Numbered from the stretch's first letter, positions 44,774 to 54,178 are shown. The stretch is DNA of 64,000 bases from SYFT01 sp964471115 (GCA_964471115.1 CAYYFE010000009.1:35026-99025), one strand, 5' to 3'. The notes: a model not told the origin generated them from the sequence alone. Numbers and translations: made by a program.

Positions 44774-46810
44774 TTATCGGCCGCGATAGTCCAGATCCGC
44801 CGGAGGCGGCGCGCCGCCGGGCCCCTTGAGGTAGTGCGTCATCCACTGCATCAGCCGCAGGTGGTAGTCGAGCCGCGACGCTGCGCGGGCGTTGCCGTGG
44901 CCCTCGCCCGGATACCACACCAGGCGCACGGTCTTGCCGTGCAGCTTCAGGTGCCGGTACAGCTCGAGCGACTGCGTCGGATGCACGCGCGGATCCGCCG
45001 TGCCGTGCAGGATGAGCGTCGGCGTCTTCGACTTCGCCGCGTGCGTCACCGGGCTGCGCTGCAGCATGAAGTTCCAGTCGTCCCACGGACGCTTCAGCGC
45101 GTGTACATGAAACTCTTCGTTCGCGATGTCCGTGGTGCCGACCTTCGACACCTTGTTGCTGATGCCGACGAACATCACCGAGGCCGCGAACCGTTCGGTG
45201 TAATACGTCGCGCCCCACGCCGAGGCGTAGCCGCCGTACGACCCGCCTGTGATGCCGACCTTCGCGCGATCGACCAGGCCCATCGCCACGAGGTGATCCA
45301 CGGCGTCGACGAGATCGTCGAACTCCTTGCCCGCCGGGTCGCCCTGGCCCAGCTTGGAGAACGCGACGCCCTTGCCCGTGCTGCCGCGATAGTTCGGATA
45401 GAACACGGCAAAGCCCTGCGCCGCGCCCACCTGGCCAGGATTCGAATACGACGTGACCCAGCCGTTGGCGTCCCGCGCCTCCGGGCCGCCGTGCACGGTG
45501 AGGATCAGCGGATACCGCTGGCCGGGCTGTTCATCGAGCGGCCTGACGAGCACACCCTCCAGCGCCAACCCATCACGCGCCTTGAAGCTGACCACCTCCT
45601 GCTTGGCGAAGCGCATCGTCGACAGCCAGGGATTGCTGTTGGTGAGGCGCTTCGGTTGCGTCGCGCCGCTTTCGAGCAGGAAGACTTCGGCCGGATGCGT
45701 GGCGGTGTGGCCGATGAAGGCCAGCGCGCCTCCGGACGCGCGGTCGATCGCCGTGATCACCGGACCGCCGGCCGGCAGCAACGTCTGCCGCGCGGTCCCG
45801 TCGCTGCGCAGTTCCCCGAGGACTGACGCCGTGCCTTCGTCGCTCATGAACACGAGCGAGGAGGCGTCCTTCCAGGCCAGCGCGCGGACGTGCGCGTCGT
45901 AGGACGGCATCAGGTCGCGCAGCGCGCCGCCCGTGGCCGGTGCGACCATCAGCCGGCCCTCGGAGGGGTCGTTCAGATCGGCCGCCGACACCATGGCCAG
46001 CGTCCGGCCGTCCGGACTCCACGCCACCTGACCGATCTTGCCGGGATTGTTGATGCGCACGATGGGCTCGGCCAGCGTGGGATCCACCACGTGCACACGC
46101 TTTTCCATCAGGTCGTCGTCGACCAGCGCCGTCGGGGCGTACAACACCGCCAGGCGGCTGCTGGCCGCGTTCCACGTGATGGTGGTCGCGTGTCCGGGCG
46201 CGTTGATCACACGCGGCTGTCCGGTTGTCTGCCCGTCGAACGGCGCCACCCAGACACGCTGGAAGGGAATCTGTTCCTCGAAGATTTCCTGGCTGAACCC
46301 GCGCCTGGCCAGGTCGGCGCGTTCGGCCGGCGCGGCGTCGCGCGCGACGAACGCGATCTGCCGGCCGTCCGGACTGATCTCATACGTGACCAGATCAGTG
46401 ACATGCGCCAGCACCTTCCGCGCCTCGCCGCCATCGCGCGCGACGATGTACAGCGCGCGAGTGGCATCACCCTGGCGCCGCGCCAGGAACGCCAGGCCGC
46501 GGCCGTCCGGCGTCCACCGCACGTTGGCCACGTTCACCGCGCCGGTGACATACGGCCGCGACTGGCCGGCCGCGTTGACGACGTGCAGCTCGGTCCACGA
46601 CGGGCCATCGTCTTCCTGGAAGGGAATGCGCGGCACGGCCAGCACGTACGCCACTTCGGTGCCGGCGGGGGAGATGGCAACCTGAGCGACCAGCTTCAGG
46701 CGGGCGACATGGTGCGGGGTGAAAGTCTCCTGCGCGAGGCTGACGGCCGCGGCGGAGAGCGTCAGGAGCAGGGCCAGCGCGAGCGTGGCCGGCCGGAACG
46801 GACGAGTCAT
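44774..46810 (-). CDS. S9-family prolyl oligopeptidase-like secreted peptidase
   Basis: 678 aa. Signal peptide to about 27, an N-terminal beta-propeller with TolB/DPP-IV-like repeats (WTPDGRGLAFLARRQ, SPDGRTLAMVSA), and a C-terminal alpha/beta hydrolase: nucleophile GGSYGGYASAWG, the aspartate in GTADPRVHP and the histidine in GEGHGNARA. Acylaminoacyl-peptidase-like. Ends 12 nt before the serine hydrolase gene; likely co-transcribed. Confidence 0.94.
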   Translation of the reverse strand: MTRPFRPATLALALLLTLSAAAVSLAQETFTPHHVARLKLVAQVAISPAGTEVAYVLAVPRIPFQEDDGPSWTELHVVNAAGQSRPYVTGAVNVANVRWTPDGRGLAFLARRQGDATRALYIVARDGGEARKVLAHVTDLVTYEISPDGRQIAFVARDAAPAERADLARRGFSQEIFEEQIPFQRVWVAPFDGQTTGQPRVINAPGHATTITWNAASSRLAVLYAPTALVDDDLMEKRVHVVDPTLAEPIVRINNPGKIGQVAWSPDGRTLAMVSAADLNDPSEGRLMVAPATGGALRDLMPSYDAHVRALAWKDASSLVFMSDEGTASVLGELRSDGTARQTLLPAGGPVITAIDRASGGALAFIGHTATHPAEVFLLESGATQPKRLTNSNPWLSTMRFAKQEVVSFKARDGLALEGVLVRPLDEQPGQRYPLILTVHGGPEARDANGWVTSYSNPGQVGAAQGFAVFYPNYRGSTGKGVAFSKLGQGDPAGKEFDDLVDAVDHLVAMGLVDRAKVGITGGSYGGYASAWGATYYTERFAASVMFVGISNKVSKVGTTDIANEEFHVHALKRPWDDWNFMLQRSPVTHAAKSKTPTLILHGTADPRVHPTQSLELYRHLKLHGKTVRLVWYPGEGHGNARAASRLDYHLRLMQWMTHYLKGPGGAPPPADLDYRGR

Positions 46811-46832
46811 CGTGACCTCCTCCGGTGAGTAT

Positions 46833-47945
46833 CTACCGCATCAACAGGAACTGTCCAAGGGGGAACGTCCGGCCATTGACCTGCAGTTCGAGGCGATGCC
46901 GGCTGGGGTAGTGCTTGCGGGTGGTGAGGTCGGCCGTGGCCACCGTGAAGCGGAGCGGCGCCGACTCGTGACGGCCCAGCGGCAGCCGCGTGAGCTTGAA
47001 GACCTTGGGCGACGTGCGGCCGTCGGCCTTCACGTAATGGACGACGTAGTCGACCAGCAGATCCTGTGTGGTTCGCGACGTGCTGGTCAGCGTGAAGGTG
47101 CATTCGATCCGGCCGCCCTTGCGGATCCGTGACGGCGACACGCGGATCTTTTCGAGGCGAATTTTCGGCGCGGCGCCGGCGCCCAGCAGCGACAACGCGC
47201 CGCGGTGGCCGGCCTTCACGAGTGAACGCAGCGCGTGTTTCACGATCCACTGCCGGTCCGGGCTGGCTCCGTCCAGCCATCGGCGGCAGACATCGACGAC
47301 CAGATCGGGGTGGTCCTTGGCGATGTCGTTCAGGCTGTTGGCCACCGAACGGCGGACGTAGAGCGCCGAGTCGTCCTTCAGGCGTTCAAGCAGCGCCAGG
47401 ACCGGCGCCGGGTCCTTCTGAAAGTGCCGCAGTCGCGGCGCCCACGGCAGCCGCGGCCGGGTGCCTTCCGAGACCAGCCGGCGCACGTGAGGGCTTGCGT
47501 CGGTGCTCCACTCGATCAGACGCGTGTAGGTCGCCTCGGGGTGAGCGTTGAGGAACGCGCGGATGCTGAACTCGGCGGTGAAGCGCTGCGTGATTTCGTA
47601 CTGCAGCCGCATCGATGCCTCGAAGTGGCCCAGTCCGTCCGATGCGACGAACATCGTGTGCGGCAGGTACTTGAAGGGCGCCATGCCGAACGTGTCGGTG
47701 CCGGCGTGCGGCTGTCCGAGGGACCGTTCGAGGATGTCCGCCGCGCGGTCGAAGTCGGCCGGCAGGTGCCGCCTCATGGCCGCGGCAATGTGCGCCGCCC
47801 GCCCCGTCAGCGACAACGGCTCGAGGCCGTTCAGGCACTCGGCGATGAAGGCCTTGCTGTTGAACTCGGGATACGCGCCCTTCAGGTCCGCCGCGATGCT
47901 CCGGACGACACCCGCGTCATAGAAGTCACGAAGCTCTTGAGCCAT
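46833..47945 (-). CDS. AlkD-like HEAT-repeat DNA alkylation repair protein
   Basis: 370 aa. HEAT/ARM repeats run from 20 to about 235, with EWSTDASPHVRRLVSEGTRPRLPWA, a segment diagnostic for the AlkD-related family, and VRRSVANSLNDIAKDHPDLV. The C-terminal third is a beta domain beginning about 250. AlkD-type glycosylases remove alkylated bases; whether this member is catalytic cannot be told. The gene is in the same strand as the S9 and argG genes. Confidence 0.85.
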   Translation of the reverse strand: MAQELRDFYDAGVVRSIAADLKGAYPEFNSKAFIAECLNGLEPLSLTGRAAHIAAAMRRHLPADFDRAADILERSLGQPHAGTDTFGMAPFKYLPHTMFVASDGLGHFEASMRLQYEITQRFTAEFSIRAFLNAHPEATYTRLIEWSTDASPHVRRLVSEGTRPRLPWAPRLRHFQKDPAPVLALLERLKDDSALYVRRSVANSLNDIAKDHPDLVVDVCRRWLDGASPDRQWIVKHALRSLVKAGHRGALSLLGAGAAPKIRLEKIRVSPSRIRKGGRIECTFTLTSTSRTTQDLLVDYVVHYVKADGRTSPKVFKLTRLPLGRHESAPLRFTVATADLTTRKHYPSRHRLELQVNGRTFPLGQFLLMR

Positions 47946-47978
47946 CCAGCCCTTCCGCGCCTCCGTGTCTCCTGGGAA

Positions 47979-49328
47979 TCAGTCCTGTTCCTTCTTGCCC
48001 GATCCGATCTGCGGGATCGATGACCCCGGTGCTGACTTCAGCAGTCCGGTGCTCAAGTACACGCGCAACTTGTCGCGCGTGTCCGCGATGTCGAGATTGC
48101 GCATCGTCAACTGCCCGATGCGGTCCTGCGGTGTGAACTCGCCCTGTCCCTTCTCCATGGTCAGGCGTTCAGGCCGGTAGGTGAGGTTGGGGCTCTCGGT
48201 GTTGACCAGCGAGTAGTCGTTGCCGCGCCGCAGTTCGATCGTGACCTCGCCGGTGACGGCGCGCGCGACCCAGCGTTGCGCCGTCTCGCGCAGCATCAGG
48301 GCCTGTGAGTCGAACCAGCGGCCCTGATAAAGCAGGCGGCCCAGGCGACGGCCGTTCTCCCGGTACTGCTCGATCGTGTCTTCGTTGTGGATGCCCGTCA
48401 CCAGGCGTTCGTAGGCGATGAACAGCAGCGCCATGCCGGGGGCTTCGTAGATGCCGCGGCTCTTGGCTTCGATGATGCGGTTTTCGATCTGATCCGACAT
48501 GCCGAGGCCGTGGCGGCCGCCGATGGTGTTCGCCTCGGCCATCAGCGCCACCGGATCGGCGAACGTCACGCCGTTGAGCGCGACGGGGTGCCCTTCTTCG
48601 AAGCGCACCGTGACCTGCTCGGGCTTGATGGCGACCGATTCCTTCCAGAACGCGACGCCCATGATTGGCGCCACGATCGAGATGCCGGTGGACAGCAGCT
48701 CGAGATCCTTGGCCTCATGCGTGGCGCCCAGCATGTTCGAGTCGGTCGAATACGCCTTCTCGGTCGACATCTTGTAGGCGAAGCCGTGCGCCTGCATGTA
48801 CTCGGACATTTCCTTGCGGCCGCCGAGTTCGTCGATGAACTGCTGATCGAGCCACGGCTTGTAGATGCGCAGCGCCGGGTTGGTGAGCAGGCCGTAGCGG
48901 TAGAACCGCTCGATGTCGTTGCCCTTGTACGTGCTGCCGTCGCCCCAGATGTGGACGTCGTCTTCCTGCATCGCCGAGACGAGGAGCGTGCCCGTCACCG
49001 CGCGGCCCAGCGGCGTGGTGTTGAAGTACGGCACGCCGGCGGTGGTGATGTGAAACGCGCCGCACTGCAGCGCCGCGATGCCTTCGTTCACCAGCTGGCG
49101 GCGGCAGTCGACCAGCCGGGCCTTCTCGGCGCCATATTCCAACGCCTTGCGCGGGATGGCGTCGTAGTCGGGCTCGTCGGGCTGGCCCAGGTTCGCGGTG
49201 TACGCAAACGGGATGGCGCCCTTCTGCCGCATCCAGTGGAGGGCCGCCGACGTATCCAAACCGCCCGAAAACGCGATACCCACGCGCTCTCCGGCCGGAA
49301 GTGACTGCAGGATGGTGTGCTCACGCAT
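47979..49328 (-). CDS. argG: argininosuccinate synthase (long type)
   Basis: 449 aa, matching the E. coli-like long class. ATP-binding VGIAFSGGLDTSAALHWM near the N-terminus, then ITTAGVPYFNTTPLGRA, GDGSTYKGNDIERFYRYGLL and HEAKDLELLSTGI. It joins citrulline and aspartate in arginine synthesis. No other arginine gene is adjacent. Confidence 0.97.
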   Translation of the reverse strand: MREHTILQSLPAGERVGIAFSGGLDTSAALHWMRQKGAIPFAYTANLGQPDEPDYDAIPRKALEYGAEKARLVDCRRQLVNEGIAALQCGAFHITTAGVPYFNTTPLGRAVTGTLLVSAMQEDDVHIWGDGSTYKGNDIERFYRYGLLTNPALRIYKPWLDQQFIDELGGRKEMSEYMQAHGFAYKMSTEKAYSTDSNMLGATHEAKDLELLSTGISIVAPIMGVAFWKESVAIKPEQVTVRFEEGHPVALNGVTFADPVALMAEANTIGGRHGLGMSDQIENRIIEAKSRGIYEAPGMALLFIAYERLVTGIHNEDTIEQYRENGRRLGRLLYQGRWFDSQALMLRETAQRWVARAVTGEVTIELRRGNDYSLVNTESPNLTYRPERLTMEKGQGEFTPQDRIGQLTMRNLDIADTRDKLRVYLSTGLLKSAPGSSIPQIGSGKKEQD

Positions 49329-49360
49329 GATTCAGCCCCACATTTTCCCCCATTTCCCCG

Positions 49361-49411
49361 CCTCGCCACCCCGCCATCTCGCCACCTCGCCATCTCGCCA
49401 TCTCGCCACCG
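49361..49411. repeat. tandem minisatellite, unit tcgccatc/tcgccacc
   Basis: About six 8-10 bp units lie upstream of argG, in the space before the next gene. Confidence 0.85.
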
Positions 49412-49454
49412 AGTATGTCCGCCTTCGCCCAGACGATGGTGCTAGGCTGTGCCC

Positions 49455-49796
49455 ATGGTGCAGCCTCATCAGGGTGAACGCGAGCTGGCGGAATACATCC
49501 GGCACGGCGCGGAGCGTCGTCCGGATCAGGCCTTTGGCGAGTACTACTCGGGCCAGAGTGCGTCCTGCGCGCTGGGCGCCGCGTACGAGGCGATGTATCG
49601 CCTGCCGCGCGACCCCGGCCATGCGCATCCGACGCGCGACCTGGACTGGTTCTTCGACTGCCTCGATCGGGTGAAGCCGTGCCCGGGCGAGGGCTGCAAG
49701 AAGAAGCTGTTCCTGGCCGCGTTGCTGGTGCATCTCAACGACGACCATCGCTGGTCGCGCGAAGAGATCGCCAACTGGCTGTCGCGCGAAGGTTAA
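49455..49796 (+). CDS. small Cys-containing protein of unknown function
   Basis: 113 aa from ATG 49455. Helical, with SGQSASCALGAAYEAMYRLP, a DWFFDCLDRVKPCPGEGCKK segment that could bind a metal, and a C-terminal HRWSREEIANWL helix. No family recognised. Its 3' end overlaps the PhoD gene's stop by four nt. Confidence 0.6.
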   Translation: MVQPHQGERELAEYIRHGAERRPDQAFGEYYSGQSASCALGAAYEAMYRLPRDPGHAHPTRDLDWFFDCLDRVKPCPGEGCKKKLFLAALLVHLNDDHRWSREEIANWLSREG

Positions 49797-51364
49797 GGCA
49801 TCAGCGTCACCGTCCACAGGCGCTCGCCCGCGGCGTTGCGGTGTTCGACCGTCATGGCGCCTGAGTCGCCCGCAATCTGAATCCGTCCGAAAAACTGGAA
49901 CCCGTCCGCGGGTGACCGACCCGGCTTCATGCCGGCCGGAATCCCGAGAAATCGCGTCTCGGGTCCGAACGTGGAATCCAGCGGCGGCGGTCCGAACGTG
50001 CCTGCGTGCAGCGGGCCGCTCACAAACTCCCAGAACGGATCGAAGTCCTTGAAGGTCGCGCGCGCCGGGTCGTAGTGGATCGACGAGCAGTGGTGCACGT
50101 CGGCGGTGATCCACACGACGTTGCGCACGCGTGTGTCGCGCAGGTGCCGGAGCAGTTCGGCGATCTCGTGTTCGCGGCCCAGTGGTGGTCCGGCGTCACC
50201 GTTGGCGACGGCCTCGTAGTTGCGCCCGTCAGCCACGACCAGACCGATGGGCATGTCGCTGCAGATCACCTTCCACGTGGCGCGGCTGGCCGACAGCGCC
50301 GCTTTCAGCGCGTCGAGTTGCGCGCGGCCGAGCAGCGCCGTGGCGGCGGAGGGTTCCGCCTCGCGATTGGCCGAGTTCGGCGCGCGATACGCACGCATGT
50401 CGAGGATGAACAGGTCGAGCAGCGGCCCGTACGGGACGACGCGGAAGATCTGTTCGAGCGGATGTGGGCGCACCGGCAGACATTCGAAGAAAGCGCGACG
50501 GGCCCGCGCCGCGAGCAGTGACACGTCGCGCACGGAGTAACGCGCGTCCTCCAGCCACTCGCCGGGATACCAGTTGTTGACCGTCTCGTGATCGTCCCAC
50601 TGGAAATACGTGGGCACTTCGCCGTGAAAGCGCCGGACGTGTGCGTCGCGGAGGTTGTAGAGATGGTTGCCGCGGAACTCGGCGATCGTTTCCGCCACCT
50701 TCGCCTTCTCCGGCGTCATCTCATTGCGCCACACCGAGCCATCATCCAGCGTCACCTCTGCGACCAGCGGATTGTCCGCGTAGATCGTGTCGCCCGAGTG
50801 GACGAAAAAGTCCGGTTGCAGCGCCCGCATGGCGTCGTAGGTGCGCATGCCGCCGCGCGCCGCGTCGATGCCCCAGCCCTGGCCCACCGTATCGCCGGAC
50901 CAGACAAATGACACATCGCGTCGATCGGATGAGGGCACACGGAAGTGACCGCTGACCGGTTCCGACAGGACCCGGGGATCGGACAGGTCGGCAAACTGCA
51001 CGCGGTAGAAGATGTGCTGGCCGGCCGGCAGGTCCGGCAGCATCGTCTTCACGGCGTAGTCGGTGTCTTCCAGCGCGACCGGGCCGGTGAGGCGTCGCGC
51101 GTTGGCGAACGACGAGGTCGTCGCGTACTCCACGTGCATCGTTGAGGGCCGGTCCGCGCGGCTCCAGATCACCGCGGTGTCGCCGATGACATCACCGGCC
51201 ATGACGCCGCTGGGCATGACCGGGCGGCTCGGGGCCCGGCTGACGGCCGGCGCCTGTCTGGCCTCGAGCAGGGCCGCCAGCCGCGGCGCGCAGGCGGCGC
51301 CGGCCACGCCAAAGGTCACCGATCGGCCAAATTCGCGGCGGGTCCAGGTGGGGCGTCGGGGCAT
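49793..51364 (-). CDS. phoD: PhoD-family alkaline phosphatase, Tat-exported
   Basis: 523 aa. Twin-arginine signal TRREFGRSVTFGVAGAAC at the N-terminus. The PhoD domain has FVHSGDTIYADNP, YFQWDDHETVNNWYPGEW, ADGRNYEAVANGD and WITADVHHCSSIHYDP, which contain the metal-binding Asp, His and Cys-adjacent residues. It hydrolyses phosphate mono- and diesters outside the cytoplasm. Confidence 0.93.
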   Translation of the reverse strand: MPRRPTWTRREFGRSVTFGVAGAACAPRLAALLEARQAPAVSRAPSRPVMPSGVMAGDVIGDTAVIWSRADRPSTMHVEYATTSSFANARRLTGPVALEDTDYAVKTMLPDLPAGQHIFYRVQFADLSDPRVLSEPVSGHFRVPSSDRRDVSFVWSGDTVGQGWGIDAARGGMRTYDAMRALQPDFFVHSGDTIYADNPLVAEVTLDDGSVWRNEMTPEKAKVAETIAEFRGNHLYNLRDAHVRRFHGEVPTYFQWDDHETVNNWYPGEWLEDARYSVRDVSLLAARARRAFFECLPVRPHPLEQIFRVVPYGPLLDLFILDMRAYRAPNSANREAEPSAATALLGRAQLDALKAALSASRATWKVICSDMPIGLVVADGRNYEAVANGDAGPPLGREHEIAELLRHLRDTRVRNVVWITADVHHCSSIHYDPARATFKDFDPFWEFVSGPLHAGTFGPPPLDSTFGPETRFLGIPAGMKPGRSPADGFQFFGRIQIAGDSGAMTVEHRNAAGERLWTVTLMP

Positions 51365-51442
51365 GGCCGTGATTGTCGCGTACGAATTGCCTGTCGGGTT
51401 TTCGGTGGAGGATGATCAGCGGCACCGGCCAGAATCCGGTGC

Positions 51443-52537
51443 ATGATGACCGCTGAGTTCCCGCTGCTCGAGTCCCTGCCGCTGCCGCCCCGCGCCGAGA
51501 TGGAACGCGCCTACCTCAAGGGCGACGCGTCCTACGACGGCGTGTTTTTTCTGGGTGTGCGCACCACCGGCATCTTCTGCCGGCCGTCGTGCCACGCGCG
51601 CAAGCCGAAGCCCGAAAACGTCGAGTTCTTCGGCACCATCAAACAGGCGATGTTTGCCGGGTACCGGGCGTGCCTCAAGTGCCGGCCGCTGGAAGGTGAG
51701 GGCGAACATCCCGAGTGGGTGCGCCGCGTGGTGGCACGCATCGAAGCCGCGCCGAACGATCGCATCAAGGACGCCGACCTGGCGGCGATGGGTCTCGAGC
51801 CCGCCCGGGTGCGGCGCTACTTCGCGTCGCGGTACGGGCTGACGTTTCAGGCGTATTGCCGCGCGCGCCGGCTGGCCGCCGCACTCGACGTGATCAAACA
51901 TGGCGGCGAGGTCGACGACGCGGTGTTTGACGCCGGGTATGAGAGCCACAGCGGATTTCGGGACGCGTTTGCGCGCGTGTTCGGCACCGCCCCTGGCCGC
52001 GCGGCCGGGGCTGACGCGGTGCACGTGGGGTGGATCGATACGCCCGTGGGGCCCATGATTGCCGGCGCCACGGACGCCGGCGTGACGCTCCTCGAGTTCA
52101 CCGACAGACGCATGCTGGAGGCGCAGCTCGAAACGGTGCGCAAGCGGTTCAAGCAGCCGCTGGTGCCGTCAGATCACCCGTACCTGGACACGTTGCGGCG
52201 CGAACTCGCCGAGTACTTCGCCGGCACGCGCAAGGAATTCACGGTGCCGGTCGTGGCGCCAGGCACGCCGTTCGAAGAGCGTGTCTGGGCCGAGTTGTTG
52301 AAGATTCCCTACGGTGAGACGCGCTCGTACGAGGACATCGCGGTGGCGCTGGGCAACCGGGCCGCGGTGCGCGCGGTGGGCCGCGCCAACGGCATGAACC
52401 GCATCGCCATCGTGATCCCCTGCCACCGCGTGGTCAACAAGAGCGGTGAGCTGGGCGGCTACGGCGGCGGCCTCTGGCGCAAGCGCCGCCTGCTGCACCT
52501 GGAAAAAAAGACGTCGGGTGGCTTTTTCGAGGGCTAG
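51443..52537 (+). CDS. ada: Ada: bifunctional methylphosphotriester/O6-methylguanine-DNA methyltransferase and regulator
   Basis: 364 aa. N-terminal zinc-binding methyl-acceptor domain with Cys46, Cys50, Cys77 and Cys80 (GIFCRPSC, ACLKC), an AraC-type HTH (about 95-185), and an Ogt-type C-terminal domain with the active-site IPCHRVVNKSGELGGYGGG. It repairs alkylated DNA and activates its own regulon. A second ATG at 51446 would shorten it by one codon. The 3' end lies within a hairpin terminator. Confidence 0.96.
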   Translation: MMTAEFPLLESLPLPPRAEMERAYLKGDASYDGVFFLGVRTTGIFCRPSCHARKPKPENVEFFGTIKQAMFAGYRACLKCRPLEGEGEHPEWVRRVVARIEAAPNDRIKDADLAAMGLEPARVRRYFASRYGLTFQAYCRARRLAAALDVIKHGGEVDDAVFDAGYESHSGFRDAFARVFGTAPGRAAGADAVHVGWIDTPVGPMIAGATDAGVTLLEFTDRRMLEAQLETVRKRFKQPLVPSDHPYLDTLRRELAEYFAGTRKEFTVPVVAPGTPFEERVWAELLKIPYGETRSYEDIAVALGNRAAVRAVGRANGMNRIAIVIPCHRVVNKSGELGGYGGGLWRKRRLLHLEKKTSGGFFEG

Positions 52538-52593
52538 ATCGCGAAAACAGGCCTGTGTTCGCGAATCACGCGCCGAAAAAGCCACCCGACGTC
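52510..52593. terminator. bidirectional terminator between ada and the XRE-cupin gene
   Basis: GACGTCGGGTGGCTTTTTCG (52510-52529) and its exact complement (52574-52593) form a 20-bp stem. An A-tract lies before it and a T-tract (attttttc) after it, so it works for both strands. The left arm is coding for the last residues of Ada. A second, smaller palindrome (tcgcgaaaacaggcctgtgt then tcgcga) lies in the loop. Confidence 0.9.
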
Positions 52594-52599
52594 ATTTTT

Positions 52600-53196
52600 T
52601 CACCCGGTGGTGACGACGATGGCGGAGCAGGGGTGGGAGCCCTGGCGGGTATAGCTGTGCGGGCGGCTGGAGTCGAAATACATTGAGTCGCCCTCGGCCA
52701 GCACATGCTCCTCGCCGTCGTAGTTCACCGTCAGCTTCCCGCGCAGCACGTACAACACCTCCGCGCCCGCGTGTTCGTGCGGCTCGAACGGCCGTGAGCC
52801 GGCCGGTTCGAACTCGACGTAGTACGCGTTCATGCGCCGCTCGGTCGCGGGGTAATCCAGACATTCGAACTGATACGCGCTGGGTTCGCCGTCCATCTTC
52901 TCGGGCAGGCGCACGCGCTCGCCGCGCCGCACCACCGCCATCACCGGTTTCTCGCGCGCCTCGGAGAAGAAGTGCTCCAGGCCGACGCCGAACACGAGCG
53001 AGATTCGCAGCAGCGTGGGCAGCGTGGGGAACAGCCGGCCGCGTTCAACCTTCGAGAGCAGCGCTGGCGACAGCCCGGTGTGTTTGCCCAGCTGCACCAG
53101 GCCCATTTTCTTTTTCAGCCTGAGTGACCGGAGTTTCGGGCCGATTTCGTAGCGTTCCAGACCTTCTGTCAGCGTGGCGGAGAGCACTGGGGGCAC
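52600..53196 (-). CDS. XRE-family regulator with C-terminal cupin domain
   Basis: 198 aa. HTH_3 domain (about 18-75: KMGLVQLGKHTGLSPALLSK), linker and a C-terminal cupin_2 domain (FEPHEHAGAEVLYVLRGKL, VLAEGDSMYFDSSRPHSY) with the metal-site His residues. Such regulators often sense small ligands in amino acid or polyamine metabolism. A palindrome upstream (53250-53268) may be its operator. Confidence 0.92.
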   Translation of the reverse strand: MPPVLSATLTEGLERYEIGPKLRSLRLKKKMGLVQLGKHTGLSPALLSKVERGRLFPTLPTLLRISLVFGVGLEHFFSEAREKPVMAVVRRGERVRLPEKMDGEPSAYQFECLDYPATERRMNAYYVEFEPAGSRPFEPHEHAGAEVLYVLRGKLTVNYDGEEHVLAEGDSMYFDSSRPHSYTRQGSHPCSAIVVTTG

Positions 53197-53249
53197 CTCG
53201 TTTTCCCGGTGGTTCAGAAGACCGGGAATGTTTTCGTGATGATAAATCG

Positions 53250-53268
53250 ACTTGCGTTTTATGCAAGT
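53250..53268. promoter_or_regulatory. candidate operator of the XRE-cupin regulator
   Basis: ACTTGC-gttttat-GCAAGT is a perfect 6-bp inverted repeat in an A/T-rich stretch between the divergent XRE-cupin and fasciclin genes. Function inferred from position. Confidence 0.4.
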
Positions 53269-53371
53269 AATTGCTCTTGAATCAAACGTCTTTACCTTAC
53301 GATGAAACGGTCACGACGAACAAGTCGGGGCCAAGACGGCAACAACACTGATTCAGGAGATGGAGCACAAC

Positions 53372-53872
53372 ATGAAGTCGCAGTTCATTCGTTTTTCGGT
53401 GGCCGCCCTGGCGGCCGTGGCACTGGTGGCGGGCGCGAGCGTGAAGGCGCAGGCCCCCAAGGACATCGTGGACACGGCGGTCGCGGCCGGGTCGTTCAAG
53501 ACGCTGGCGGCGGCGCTGCAGGCGGCCGGGCTGGTCGAAACGCTGAAGGGCAAGGGCCCGTTCACGGTGTTCGCGCCGACCGACGAGGCCTTCGCGAAGC
53601 TGCCGAAGGGCACCGTTGAGGACCTGCTCAAGCCCGAGAACAAGGCGAAGCTGACCGCCATCCTCACCTACCACGTCGTCCCGGGCAACGTGATGGCGGC
53701 GCAGGTGGTGACGATGAACGGCAAGGAAGCCAAGACGGTGAACGGCCAGTCCGTGAAGATCTCGGTCAACGGCAACACCGTGATGGTCGACGGCGCCAAG
53801 GTCGTCACGACCGACGTGAAGGCGTCCAACGGCGTCATCCACGTGATCGACAGCGTCATCCTGCCCCGCTGA
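53372..53872 (+). CDS. secreted fasciclin (FAS1) domain protein
   Basis: 166 aa. Signal peptide (VAALAAVALVAGASVKAQA) and one FAS1 domain: H1-type GPFTVFAPTDEAFAKLPKGT and the H2-type NGVIHVIDSVILP at the end, with TYHVVPGNVMAAQ between. FAS1 domains mediate adhesion. The ATG at 53372 has GGAG seven nt upstream; an ATG at 53360 is less well placed. Confidence 0.94.
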   Translation: MKSQFIRFSVAALAAVALVAGASVKAQAPKDIVDTAVAAGSFKTLAAALQAAGLVETLKGKGPFTVFAPTDEAFAKLPKGTVEDLLKPENKAKLTAILTYHVVPGNVMAAQVVTMNGKEAKTVNGQSVKISVNGNTVMVDGAKVVTTDVKASNGVIHVIDSVILPR

Positions 53873-53890
53873 AGACACCACAACACTTCG

Positions 53891-53929
53891 GGCCCGTCGT
53901 CGCACCCCAGCGGCGGCGGGCCTGTTTTT
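53891..53929 (+). terminator. rho-independent terminator of the fasciclin gene
   Basis: ggcccgtcgtcgc pairs with gcggcggcgggcc around a short loop and is followed by tgttttt. Confidence 0.9.
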
Positions 53930-53953
53930 GTGTACGGCGATTATGATGGGCGC

Positions 53954-54175
53954 ATGATTTCACGCACGCTGGTCATCATCCTGGCGCTTGGCGCGGGCGC
54001 CTACCGCCTGGCGACCGGCGCCGTGCTGGAAGGCATCGGGCTGTTGCTGATGGCCGGGGGCCTGCTGAGCCTGCAGGGCGCCAAGTCGCGGCCGTCCCTC
54101 AAGTGGCTGGCCGTCGCGTGTTTCGTGGTGACCGGCGGCATCATCGGCTACGTCCTCTGGCGCAACGCGCAGTGA
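53954..54175 (+). CDS. small two-helix membrane protein
   Basis: 73 aa from ATG 53954. Two hydrophobic helices (LVIILALGAGAYRLATGAVL; WLAVACFVVTGGIIGYVLW) with a short basic link. No known family. It precedes the next gene by three nt, so they probably form an operon. Confidence 0.65.
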   Translation: MISRTLVIILALGAGAYRLATGAVLEGIGLLLMAGGLLSLQGAKSRPSLKWLAVACFVVTGGIIGYVLWRNAQ

Positions 54176-54178
54176 ACC

